In this document: positions 1 to 7,386 of the stretch, in pieces | How the letters are laid out: the number at the start of each line of letters is the position of its first letter | How positions within the stretch are numbered: the stretch's first letter is position 1 | Assembly (NCBI GenBank): GCA_030041355.1 | Contig: JASHNZ010000073.1 | Location: 1-64,000, forward strand | Reading direction: 5' to 3' | DNA from: Nitrososphaerales archaeon | Lineage (GTDB): Archaea > Thermoproteota > Nitrososphaeria > Nitrososphaerales > CADDZS01 | Length of the DNA stretch: 64,000 nucleotides | Program-made: the position numbers and the translations under genes | The notes under the pieces: model-generated | Databases searched by the model: none | What the model was told of the DNA's origin: nothing | Seen by the model: the letters and a program-made list of their open reading frames with translations, nothing else

Positions 1-2
1 TT

Positions 3-158
3 GTTATCTATGGACTCGCCAGATTATACTTTTCAGAGCTTGCTAGTGTGGTTCTTGTTGTTGGAATAGTGCTTCTTGCCTATGGACTGGCAAAGGGAAC
101 AAAAAGGAAGGAAATCACTGCCGAATACAGGCCATCCAATCCGTTAGAAAAATCCTAG
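3..158 (+). CDS. C-terminal end of a small membrane protein (cut by window start)
   Basis: An open frame runs in from the window edge to a TAG at 156-158, giving 51 residues. It contains one clear hydrophobic segment (around ASVVLVVGIVLLAYGL) followed by a basic, polar tail (KGTKRKEI...), as expected for the last transmembrane helix and cytoplasmic tail of a membrane protein. It ends 26 nt before the winged-helix gene on the same strand, so the two may be co-transcribed. No family can be named from this fragment. Confidence 0.55.
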   Translation, partial: VIYGLARLYFSELASVVLVVGIVLLAYGLAKGTKRKEITAEYRPSNPLEKS

Positions 159-184
159 TAGCAATAATATCATCTCGCAGGCGC

Positions 185-418
185 GTGAGCGCTGAGAAGA
201 TTCTAGGTGCCCTCGCCAAGCAGGAGAAGATGAGGTATACTGAGCTCAGCGGGCTCGTCGGCCACACAACGACTACAAGCAGGGCACTGAAAGCGATGGA
301 ATCTAGCGGGTTAATAAAACGCCAAGTGCTAGATGAACCGTATCGCCCCGTCAGCTACAGCCTGACAGAGAGAGGAAGGAAACTAAAAGACCTAGTTACA
401 CAGATAGAAAAACTATGA
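185..418 (+). CDS. Small winged-helix DNA-binding protein (MarR/HxlR-like)
   Basis: The 77-residue product is little more than one winged helix-turn-helix domain. A helix (EKILGALAKQEKMRYTEL) leads into an HTH (GLVGHTTTTSRALKAMESSGLIKR) and a beta-wing with the typical YSLTERGRKL ending. The start is GTG at 185; a TAG-bounded frame and no ATG upstream make it the best choice. The domain resembles HxlR/MarR-type repressors, but there is no extra sensor domain, so any ligand is unknown. It likely acts in the cytoplasm as a dimeric transcription factor for neighbouring genes. Confidence 0.75.
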   Translation: MSAEKILGALAKQEKMRYTELSGLVGHTTTTSRALKAMESSGLIKRQVLDEPYRPVSYSLTERGRKLKDLVTQIEKL

Positions 419-540
419 TGCTCTCACCCTTGGTTAAGGAATCATCACAAGTTCAAGATTACCGCGATCCATGGACTAACCCTGCCGCGAGCTAACACGG
501 TCTTAGAAAATGTTTCATCGAAACGAGGTGCTTTCTAGGC

Positions 541-675
541 ATGTCTTCTGATCTGGTAAATGAAGCAAACAAACTCTGTGAGGAAATACTGGAACTCCTA
601 CAGAAAGGGGTATCGTCTGGCAAACTTTCGCCAACCTTGGAACCATACTTTCATTGGAGAACCGCCAACTATTGA
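541..675 (+). CDS. Possible 44-residue protein
   Basis: ATG at 541 opens a 44-residue frame ending TGA at 673-675. The product begins MSSDLVNEANKLCEEI, looks largely helical, and has a plausible amphipathic stretch (NEANKLCEEILELLQKG). It ends 29 nt before the ribbon-helix-helix gene at 705, which suggests a possible two-gene unit. No recognised family. It is short enough that chance is a real alternative. Confidence 0.3.
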   Translation: MSSDLVNEANKLCEEILELLQKGVSSGKLSPTLEPYFHWRTANY

Positions 676-704
676 TACGATGAATCAGAGGGGCCGAAAA
701 TGCG

Positions 705-842
705 ATGGCGCGAAAAGTAACTGTAGCAATGACGGATGAAATGTACGAAGATTTGGAGAATGAAAGGAAAAAAAGAAGGCTAGCTAGCGTAGCTGAAAGT
801 GCTAGAGTGATTATTGGGGAATACTTGTCAAAGAAAGATTAG
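705..842 (+). CDS. Ribbon-helix-helix (CopG/Arc-type) DNA-binding protein
   Basis: A 45-residue frame from ATG 705 to TAG 840-842. An N-terminal strand (ARKVTVAMTDEMYEDL) is followed by two helices (LENERKKRRLASVAESARV and IIGEYLSKK), the classic layout of CopG/MetJ/Arc ribbon-helix-helix proteins, which dimerise and bind DNA through the paired strand. Such small proteins are often antitoxins or autoregulators. The 44-residue ORF just upstream is a possible partner, but I see no recognisable toxin. The 3' end overlaps by 15 nt the end of the convergent frameshifted gene. Confidence 0.65.
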   Translation: MARKVTVAMTDEMYEDLENERKKRRLASVAESARVIIGEYLSKKD

Positions 843-1567
843 GTTAGGCTGATTATCTGAGGTAAGCCCTATCTCGATATTCTTCTCTATTGGATTAGTG
901 TCATTCGCTCCAACTATTAATTTTCCTTTGTATGTTTTTGCGTTGATATACGCTAGACTATGATTAGTGATCTCGATATTTGCGCCACTAGGCAATATTT
1001 CTGGTAACGATCTACTTCGTGCATAGCCTTCTTCTGAAGGAATTTCAAAATAGGCGTTGCCTGAGTTGTCTTTATCCATTCGGAAGACTTCTAATGGTTT
1101 GTTTTCTCCTCTTTTGATATTTACTTCCGAAGAATAATTTGCAAAATTCCAGCATATCGGAGAGTTATCTATTGTTCCACCTGAATTTTGATTGACTTTG
1201 GCGAGACCGCTAGGCATGAAGGCAAATTCAATGTTCGCAAGAGTTATTTTTCCGTAGCAATCTTGGGCTACCGAGCCACCATTATTCTTTACTACTACCC
1301 GAATAGAATTCCCAACTCTAATTGAGCCTAGAAAATCAAGCTGGGGAGCCTTAGCTTGTTCGGCTTCTTGGAGAATAAAAAATGCCTTTCCTCCACCACA
1401 CCTAATCCCAAAAATCCTAATCCTTCCGCTTCTATTGTGAAAATTCCAATCCAATCTATCTTTGAATAATGAAAGTAAAGAATGGTGCTTAGAATAACTA
1501 CTGTACCATAACCAGCGATAGAGGCTATTGTCAGTAATCGAGATCGCTTCATTGCCATAGCTCTCAA
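828..1567 (-). pseudogene. Membrane-anchored extracytoplasmic protein, apparently frameshifted
   Basis: Two overlapping minus-strand frames look like one gene. The upstream frame (from 1567) encodes a basic N-terminus and a transmembrane helix (IASIAGYGTVVILSTILYF), then loses protein character near KIDWIGIFTIEAEGLGFLG. The downstream frame (to the stop at 828) picks up KAFFILQEAEQAKAPQL followed by a beta-rich domain (GNSIRVVVKNNGG...) typical of extracellular Ig-like modules anchored by N-terminal helices. The crossover lies around 1375-1400, near runs of T/A on the minus strand. It could be a sequencing error, a true pseudogene, or programmed frameshifting. Function unknown. Confidence 0.55.
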
Positions 1568-1792
1568 ACTTACATGATATAAGCGAGGCCTTTCTGACCG
1601 AGAAGGAAAGAGACTTTATTACTGATACGGGGCAAGGGATCCATCATTTAGCACTTTGAAGACGGTGTCATCAATAGGACTGAATAACAGAACGCGACAT
1701 TCTTCCCCGCAGAGTAGCGGAAGCCGATATACCAGCTCTCGATATGCTTTTATCAACGGATCGGATGGCCCGGAAGATGTGATTCGCTGTTC

Positions 1793-3907
1793 ATGGATGT
1801 GATAGTTGATTCGATTACATGCTTTTGGAAAAATACAGGAATTAGGGAGAGAGCAGCTAAGATCCGAGATCAACATAGGCCTTTCAGAATTTTCTACATT
1901 CTCCTTGCAGTTTCATTTACGCTCATCTTAGTTTCTGTGTCGATTCTCTCAGGAAGCTTCATTGTCGGCTCATCTGTTGCTTCAGCGAACAATGCTTCAC
2001 AATTCTCTTTACACACAAATATTCAAATTCCAACGAACACTTTCTTCCCAGCTTACGACCCCGCAAACAAAGAGCTATATGTGCCAGATTATGGCTCGAG
2101 CAACGTCACTGTTCTAAATAGCGCTAACACGGTCGTTGCAACCATCACGGTGGGTTCCGACCCGTTTGCTGCCGCGTACAATCCTTCAAACAATGAAGTA
2201 TATGTGTCGAACTATGGGAGCGGTTCGGTCTCGGCAATCGAAAGTTCAAACAATAAGGTCGTCGCGACGATCGCCGTGGGATCAGATCCCTATGTAGTCG
2301 CATACGATTCAGCGAATAGCGAAGTTTATGTGACGAATGAAGGTTCCAACACGACCTCGGTGATCAACAGTACGACGAACACTGTAATCACAACTATAGC
2401 TGTGGGAGCCTACCCACAAGGAGTAGTTTTCGATCCTAAAAACAACGATATCTACGTTGTAAACCCAGAGTCTGCGACTGTCTCGGTAATCAGCGGCTCC
2501 GCTAACACTGTCATGACGACTATAAGATTAGGTTACTATCCTGAATTCGACATCTACAATCCGGTCACTCATAATATTTACGTGACTGATTATACTTTGG
2601 CCGTGGTTTTCGAGATCAGCAGCAAGACAAACAAAATTGTAGGTGATGTGCCCGTTCCGAGTGGTCCGTATGGTATCGCCTTCGACCCCGCTGATCGTGA
2701 TATGTATGTTGCAAGCCTACCGGTGAATACGATTTCCGTAATTAGCAGCACTAGGAATCAGATAGTGTCTTTCATTACTAATTACAGTCAACCATACTCT
2801 TTCACCTACGACCCGGCTAACGACGAAATTTATGTAATCCCCTACGATCAGAGTTATCTCTCATTACTGGGCTCGATAAGTTTTGTACCTGTCGCCTCAA
2901 TAGCTGTGGGATCGCTCCCGCGCGGCCCTCCAGCCTATGATTCCGCGAACAAGGAGATGTACATCCCGAACGTAGAGTCGGACACAGTTTCGGCAATCGA
3001 TACTTCCACCAACAAGGTGGTCGCAACTATACCAGTAGGTGTCAATCCACTCAGGGTTCTCTACGACCCCCACAACAACGAGATCTATGTTGCCAACGAC
3101 GGAACTGAGATTTCCAACTGCAATGTGTCAGTAATAAGCGGCTCAACGAACAAGGTCGTTGCGACTATTCCTACAGATTGCGCACCTGCATATTTTAGTT
3201 TCGATCCGATCCATGATCAAGTGTACCTCCTTGCGGAAAACTATGCTAATGGAAAAGTAGACGTAATCAACGACACGACTAACACGGTGACCGCAAGAAT
3301 CAGCGTTGGAGAAGATCCCGTTTGGAGTGTCTACTCTCCTTCCAATGGAGAAGTTTATGTGGCAAACTATTATTCCAACACGGTCTCCGTAATCAACACA
3401 ACAACAAATACGGTCGTAGCCACAATAGGCGTAGGAACGACGCCTTATACAGGCGTGGTGTACGACCCGCTAAACAATTTTGTTTATGTAGGCAACTTTG
3501 GATCAAATACTGTGTCGGCAATAAACACGAGCACAAACGCGGTCGTCGCGACCATTCCAGTTGGAGCAAACCCCATTTGGGGCAGTTTTGACCCGGCGAA
3601 CGGTTTGGTGTATTTCTCAGATTATGGTTCAAGTGCAGTATCTGCCATAAACGGAACGACCAACACCGTCGTCTCCACGATAGGAGTGGGTTCTGATCCA
3701 TACGGCATAACTTTCGATCCTGCTGATAACTCGATGTTTGTGGTTAACTTTTTGTCCAATACAGTATCCGCAATCAATGGCACAAACTACGTGTTCGCCA
3801 CCATATTCGTAGGATCGAACCCTCGAACCTTGGCTTTCAGCCCTTCCAATATGGAAATGTACGTGATCAACTACGGCTCGAACACGGTCACGGCTGTAGG
3901 GGGCTGA
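1793..3907 (+). CDS. Secreted/surface YVTN-repeat beta-propeller protein
   Basis: The 704-residue product has a basic N-terminus, a hydrophobic segment at about residues 33-60 (FYILLAVSFTLILVSVSIL), then tandem repeats of about 43 residues to the end. Each repeat follows the pattern YDPxNxEVYVxNxGSNTVSVI followed by NTVVATIxVGxxP. This is the YVTN/NHL-like beta-propeller family common in archaeal surface-layer-associated proteins. The number of repeats would allow two stacked propellers. It is probably exported and anchored by the N-terminal helix. The start ATG 1793 is the only good start before the hydrophobic segment. A T-rich tract follows the stop. The ligand is unknown; binding or adhesion is the usual inference. 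Confidence 0.85.
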   Translation: MDVIVDSITCFWKNTGIRERAAKIRDQHRPFRIFYILLAVSFTLILVSVSILSGSFIVGSSVASANNASQFSLHTNIQIPTNTFFPAYDPANKELYVPDYGSSNVTVLNSANTVVATITVGSDPFAAAYNPSNNEVYVSNYGSGSVSAIESSNNKVVATIAVGSDPYVVAYDSANSEVYVTNEGSNTTSVINSTTNTVITTIAVGAYPQGVVFDPKNNDIYVVNPESATVSVISGSANTVMTTIRLGYYPEFDIYNPVTHNIYVTDYTLAVVFEISSKTNKIVGDVPVPSGPYGIAFDPADRDMYVASLPVNTISVISSTRNQIVSFITNYSQPYSFTYDPANDEIYVIPYDQSYLSLLGSISFVPVASIAVGSLPRGPPAYDSANKEMYIPNVESDTVSAIDTSTNKVVATIPVGVNPLRVLYDPHNNEIYVANDGTEISNCNVSVISGSTNKVVATIPTDCAPAYFSFDPIHDQVYLLAENYANGKVDVINDTTNTVTARISVGEDPVWSVYSPSNGEVYVANYYSNTVSVINTTTNTVVATIGVGTTPYTGVVYDPLNNFVYVGNFGSNTVSAINTSTNAVVATIPVGANPIWGSFDPANGLVYFSDYGSSAVSAINGTTNTVVSTIGVGSDPYGITFDPADNSMFVVNFLSNTVSAINGTNYVFATIFVGSNPRTLAFSPSNMEMYVINYGSNTVTAVGG

Positions 3908-3945
3908 GCCGACTAGCGGCACAATCTGCTACACTAGATTTGCTG

Positions 3946-3951
3946 TTTTTT
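3946..3951 (+). terminator. T-run downstream of the YVTN propeller gene
   Basis: Six consecutive T residues lie 39 nt after the stop of the propeller gene. Archaeal RNA polymerase terminates on short U-tracts with little need for a hairpin, so this is a plausible terminator. No strong stem precedes it. Confidence 0.4.
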
Positions 3952-4117
3952 AAAGTTCGGCAGAACGATTAGCCTTTGTCTTTGTCTTCTCTCGTTATGG
4001 CCTGTTCTAACAAAGTCATCCAATTATTCGGAAACCGTGCAATTCCGAAATGCTAGGGTTCAGACTGGTAAGAAAGTATTAGAGCGCAGAGACTCCTAGA
4101 TAATTTCGAACAAACAG

Positions 4118-4522
4118 TTGAAACAACGAGCGGTTTCTAAATTTATCATTGTCTTAATTGCCGTGGCTGTTATCTTAGCATCGTTTTTCGGAGTTTATCT
4201 AGCGGGACTGGTTCATTTGGGGCCCAGTTCCCAAACAATCAAACTGATCGGTGTGTGTAGAGCCACAGATTATTTTCTAGCTGATACGGCAAGTACTACG
4301 GTAACTAACATAACAATAACGACTAATAATACGACATCGTATTCCTTGGACACTATGGAGGTCCCGCCCACAGCCACTGCCACTGCGAGTACAACCTACA
4401 CAACTGCGACCACGACCACTGCTTTCAATTCTTCCAGTTACGTAATTACAAACACGACAACCTCTTTTTGCGAAGGAGCGGTCTGTAGTTGGGCGGTGTC
4501 AACTTGCACTTTTACGCGTTAA
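4118..4522 (+). CDS. Secreted or membrane-anchored Thr/Ser-rich protein
   Basis: A TTG at 4118 opens a 134-residue frame. Residues 8-33 form a strongly hydrophobic signal/anchor helix (FIIVLIAVAVILASFFGVYLAG). The rest is very rich in Thr and Ser (TATATASTTYTTATTTT) with scattered Cys near the C-terminus (CEGAVCSWAVSTC). Such mucin-like spacers are typical of heavily glycosylated archaeal surface proteins. The Cys residues could form disulfides outside the cell. No catalytic domain. It lies 210 nt after the propeller gene on the same strand. Confidence 0.55.
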   Translation: MKQRAVSKFIIVLIAVAVILASFFGVYLAGLVHLGPSSQTIKLIGVCRATDYFLADTASTTVTNITITTNNTTSYSLDTMEVPPTATATASTTYTTATTTTAFNSSSYVITNTTTSFCEGAVCSWAVSTCTFTR

Positions 4523-4531
4523 CATGAGGGC

Positions 4532-4539
4532 CTATATAT
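4532..4539 (+). promoter_or_regulatory. TATA box for a predicted leaderless small ORF
   Basis: The CTATATAT element is a close match to an archaeal TATA box. Its centre lies about 26 nt before ATG 4561, the spacing expected if transcription starts at the A of the start codon. Confidence 0.4.
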
Positions 4540-4560
4540 CGGAAACATAGTTTGTGTTTC

Positions 4561-4695
4561 ATGAAACAAAGCTTCCGCAAACCTTCGTGGGGCATCATTT
4601 TCGATCCCGCATTGAAATTTCTTGGAACAGTGAGCAATTTCAAAATTTTTTCTGATCAGTTTTTCATGCAAAAGTTTCCTTTTTGCAGGTTCTGA
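4561..4695 (+). CDS. Possible 44-residue leaderless protein
   Basis: ATG 4561 to TGA 4693-4695, beginning MKQSFRKPSWGIIFDP. The product is basic and aromatic-rich (KFPFCRF at the end), with no recognised family. The main support is the TATA box at the exact leaderless distance. It ends 53 nt before the convergent propeller gene. The low-complexity AT-rich composition makes chance possible. Confidence 0.3.
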   Translation: MKQSFRKPSWGIIFDPALKFLGTVSNFKIFSDQFFMQKFPFCRF

Positions 4696-4748
4696 ATTAT
4701 TGAACTATACACATATTGTTGGAGATTGAAAGTACAAGCTCGAGACTT

Positions 4749-5771
4749 TCAAAGCGCAAGCTTGTCAATTTGAGAGCTCGTGCAAAAATACAGATAACCT
4801 CCGCTGACTTCAGAGTCGAAAGCAGCCCTGTTCGCAAGGACTGTGAGCTTTCCCCCGCCTGCAGGAACAGAATAGATTTTCCCACTAGAATCAGTTTGGT
4901 AAGGAAAGATGACACTTTGGTTGTAATAGGTGACGGAAGTCAATAGCCCTGACTCACTCGTGCCTTTGAAAAGCGTCTTGAAGTGACCTCCAGATGTTGA
5001 AATGGAATTAACGAGCTCGAAGTACGAACCATTTGGGTAATTGACATCGTACGTCCAGTAAACATAGGAGTTCGCAACAACAATGGAATGAATGTTAAGG
5101 TAAAAAGTACCACTGCATTCATTAGGACAGAAATTCGGACCCAAATACAGGGCGTTCTTTCCTGACAAGGAAACCTTCCCAGCCTGACCAGTACCGCAGT
5201 TCGACCAATAGACGTAACCAGCCGATAGGGTCAAGCCCGCAACACAGGGTGGCAGACCGCTTGGGGGTTTTAGGACTATAAGATTAGATCCATTGGTATC
5301 TATTCTGACTAGCGCAGTAATCAACATCGATGCAAAGAAGACATAGTTTCCAGAGACCTGGATTGATGCAGGAAGATCACAATATTCATTGGTATTTGAA
5401 TTGCACAAGACAGAAGTTTTGTCATTTGAGAGATCAGTTTTGTTTAGATAACTTGGAAAATTGTGAGTGCTCCAATAGATGAAACTGCCAGAAACGGCGA
5501 AACTGAGTATATCCGAGGAATTGAGAACATCCTGAACCGTTCCACCGGACTCTGAGACCCGCCTGATTTGAGTGCCATTATTATTCCAGTAAACGTAACC
5601 GCCAGAAAGCTGGATCTCGCTTGGGGCCTGGTTTTTTGCAAGCACCTGAATGGGATTAGAGTCGTTGGCAAAAGTGCGAACAGATAAAGAGACTGCGTTT
5701 GAAGAAGGAACAGGCGGAGTTACAGAGAATAAGAATACTGTAAGAACGATGACAATGAGAAATAATTTCAT
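4749..5771 (-). CDS. Secreted YWTD-like beta-propeller protein
   Basis: The 340-residue product begins with a clean signal peptide (MKLFLIVIVLTVFLFSV). It then carries repeated blades with the core GGYVYWNNNGTQIRRVS, SGSFIYWSTH, SGNYVFFAS, SAGYVYWSNCGTG, NSYVYWTYDV and GGYLYFC. The alternation of a Tyr-Trp strand with a (V/I)xxxxxxGG turn is the pattern of DUF5050/YWTD-like six-bladed propellers. It is presumably extracellular. A paralogue lies at 12518-13672 on the same strand, and a short copy of this gene's 3' end lies at 9261-9327. Function unknown; probably ligand binding at the cell surface. Confidence 0.75.
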   Translation of the reverse strand: MKLFLIVIVLTVFLFSVTPPVPSSNAVSLSVRTFANDSNPIQVLAKNQAPSEIQLSGGYVYWNNNGTQIRRVSESGGTVQDVLNSSDILSFAVSGSFIYWSTHNFPSYLNKTDLSNDKTSVLCNSNTNEYCDLPASIQVSGNYVFFASMLITALVRIDTNGSNLIVLKPPSGLPPCVAGLTLSAGYVYWSNCGTGQAGKVSLSGKNALYLGPNFCPNECSGTFYLNIHSIVVANSYVYWTYDVNYPNGSYFELVNSISTSGGHFKTLFKGTSESGLLTSVTYYNQSVIFPYQTDSSGKIYSVPAGGGKLTVLANRAAFDSEVSGGYLYFCTSSQIDKLAL

Positions 5772-6721
5772 TGAGGCGAAGCAGGGCTTTAGGTTCGTTT
5801 AAAGCTTCCTTAGTTCATAACGAAGAGTGTCGTTAGACTCAGTTACCAAACTGCGCCTAAACAAACGCCTTTATTAAAATACAAAAGGAAAGCAGTATGG
5901 AGTTCATCAGAACTAGAAACGGTCTTTCCACACTAAGACTTGAGATCCGACGGGTGAATCTTATGCGTGAATTGGGTAATCCACAGAAGCTTGAAGCATC
6001 GCCCAAATGCTGCTCCTAAAGGCAAAAAAAATCTTCCTAATTTTCAAAAACCATGATTTTGCCAGTGCAAAACATGGCATTGCCCTAAGCAAATTGCCAT
6101 TATGTCGGTAGACCAAATTCAATATGGCACATTTCTTGTATCACACACTATGTCAGTCAGCCTGTTAAGATGGCTTTACTATGTACAAGCCTAAAATCCA
6201 CTAAGGTTGAGCAACCGTTCACACACACGGAAAAGTGTTGGGCTTTTTTCTTGTCCAAGAGAAAACTCTTGGATCAGCTCTTCTTCTTTTTGCTTCTTAG
6301 CCCTAATACTCTCGTGGTTGCTAGCCAAGGCTTTCGAGCTCCCTTCCTTTATTAAGCGGTTTCCGCGCACCGCGCACAAGAGTAGTAATTTTTACGGTTC
6401 TTCAAACCGTTTGAAGTTGCGTGCAGCACGTCTTAGAGTCCTGAACATCACGAGTAATGGGTTTCAAGGAATTGTTTTGCTTTGTTAACTTCATCCTGAG
6501 TTAGAGAGTGATCTGACTGAGCCCAGTTCAAGCTCACCTTAGCTCCTGATTTTCATGCTTGGCTCGTTATAGATAGGACGGCCTATTGGAATTAATTTGT
6601 TAGCTTGTGCCGTGGCGGAAAAGTACTATCCTGAAAAGTGAATTTGGAAGGGAAAGGATAGAAGTCAACAGAATCGGGAGCTTATAGTTAGCTCATAAAC
6701 AATATACATGTCACTAATTCA
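5772..6721. other. Gene-poor gap of about 950 bp
   Basis: No convincing gene. Short frames on both strands (up to 93 codons) have no domain character, and they are basic or Ser-rich as expected of chance reading. A 40-codon frame from ATG 5897 is equally weak. The stretch holds a perfect 8-bp hairpin at 6254-6273 and T-rich tracts around it. It may hold regulatory or untranslated RNA, or old gene debris. Confidence 0.4.
6254..6273. repeat. Perfect inverted repeat (8-bp stem, AAAA loop)
   Basis: TCCAAGAG at 6254-6261 pairs exactly with CTCTTGGA at 6266-6273 around an AAAA loop. It is preceded by a GGGC-T6-CTT tract (6240-6252) and followed by a pyrimidine-rich stretch with T5. It could act as a terminator-like hairpin in a non-coding transcript on the plus strand. 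Confidence 0.45.
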
Positions 6722-6823
6722 ATGTTGACTAGCATACCGGCCGGGAATAGTTTTGTCTTGACTGAAAAGATGCATCAGGCGCTTGCTGCGGTTTACGATC
6801 AAATGAACAAAATTGAGCAATAA
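6722..6823 (+). CDS. 33-residue ORF abutting the MarR gene (possible leader peptide)
   Basis: ATG 6722 opens a frame (MLTSIPAGNSFVLTEKMHQ...) that ends with TAA at 6821-6823, directly followed by the ATG of the MarR gene at 6824 (TAAATG). The zero-length junction would couple translation of the two frames. The peptide's helical end (QALAAVYDQMNKIEQ) looks plausible. It may be a leader peptide, the 5' end of a once longer gene, or chance. Confidence 0.35.
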   Translation: MLTSIPAGNSFVLTEKMHQALAAVYDQMNKIEQ

Positions 6824-7294
6824 ATGGTAGAACGCACAATGAAGCAGGCTCTAAAGAATTCGCACAACGATATCTGGCGCTCAGTTGCCGATGTGAGCAA
6901 ACTCTGGTACAGACTAGCTGAAAAACAGCTTTCTCTGATTGGCATTACTTTGTCCGAACTTAGGGCGCTTAGATTCCTTTCCGAACATGGGTCTTGTTCT
7001 ATGGTGACGTTAGCTCGAGATCAGCTTATGACCCCCGGTGGAATGACCGGGCTCGTTGATCATCTGGAAGGTCAAAATCTTATTAGACGGATCCGAAGTG
7101 ATAGCGACAGGCGGATCATCAACATAGAAATTACGAAAGAGGGCGAGAGGGTGATAAATAGAGCGGTCTATGTCTATCAACAATTCATGGAAAAATCTCT
7201 CGAGAATTTAAATGAAGAAGAGATCCAGACCTTCCTTCGAATTGTGAAAAAAATGATAGACTCGGGTCAAAGGAGAGAAAGTCGTGTCGCGTAA
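6824..7294 (+). CDS. MarR-family transcriptional regulator
   Basis: A 156-residue protein with the full MarR architecture: N-terminal dimerisation helices (residues 1-45), an HTH around residues 55-85 (MVTLARDQLMTPGGMTGLVDHLEGQ), the winged-helix signature with RIRSDSDRRIINIEIT at about residues 90-105, and C-terminal dimerisation helices (EEIQTFLRIVKKMI). The DxR motif (SDSDRR) of the wing is intact. MarR proteins bind small aromatic or drug-like ligands and usually repress an adjacent exporter. Here an MFS drug transporter lies 92 nt downstream, supporting that role. Confidence 0.88.
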   Translation: MVERTMKQALKNSHNDIWRSVADVSKLWYRLAEKQLSLIGITLSELRALRFLSEHGSCSMVTLARDQLMTPGGMTGLVDHLEGQNLIRRIRSDSDRRIINIEITKEGERVINRAVYVYQQFMEKSLENLNEEEIQTFLRIVKKMIDSGQRRESRVA

Positions 7295-7328
7295 ACGGGC
7301 CTTTACAGAGTCTGCACAAACTTATCTT

Positions 7329-7344
7329 CGCGAATAATCTCGCG
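7329..7344. promoter_or_regulatory. Candidate operator between marR-like and MFS genes
   Basis: CGCGA (7329-7333) and TCGCG (7340-7344) form an inverted repeat around a 6-nt spacer. It is nested inside a wider imperfect pair, GCACAA at 7314-7319 and TTGTGC at 7349-7354. The size and symmetry fit a MarR-type dimer site. The position, just upstream of the MFS start, would allow repression of the exporter. A structured RNA is an alternative. Confidence 0.35.
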
Positions 7345-7386
7345 GAACTTGTGCTAGACTTCTGTTTGAGCAAAAAGAGGTGAGCT

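Noticed and set aside
1619-1876. 85-residue minus-strand frame
   Set aside because: The later part looks helical and plausible, but it overlaps the start of the strong YVTN propeller gene, has no recognised family and no promoter signal.
3811-3835. GATCGAACCCTCGAACC resembling a tRNA T-loop
   Set aside because: It lies inside a conserved repeat of the YVTN gene and no acceptor or anticodon stem can be folded around it.
6191-6379. 62-residue minus-strand frame in the 5.8-6.7 kb gap
   Set aside because: Lys/Glu-rich with no domain, overlapped by equally long plus-strand frames; a chance frame is more likely.
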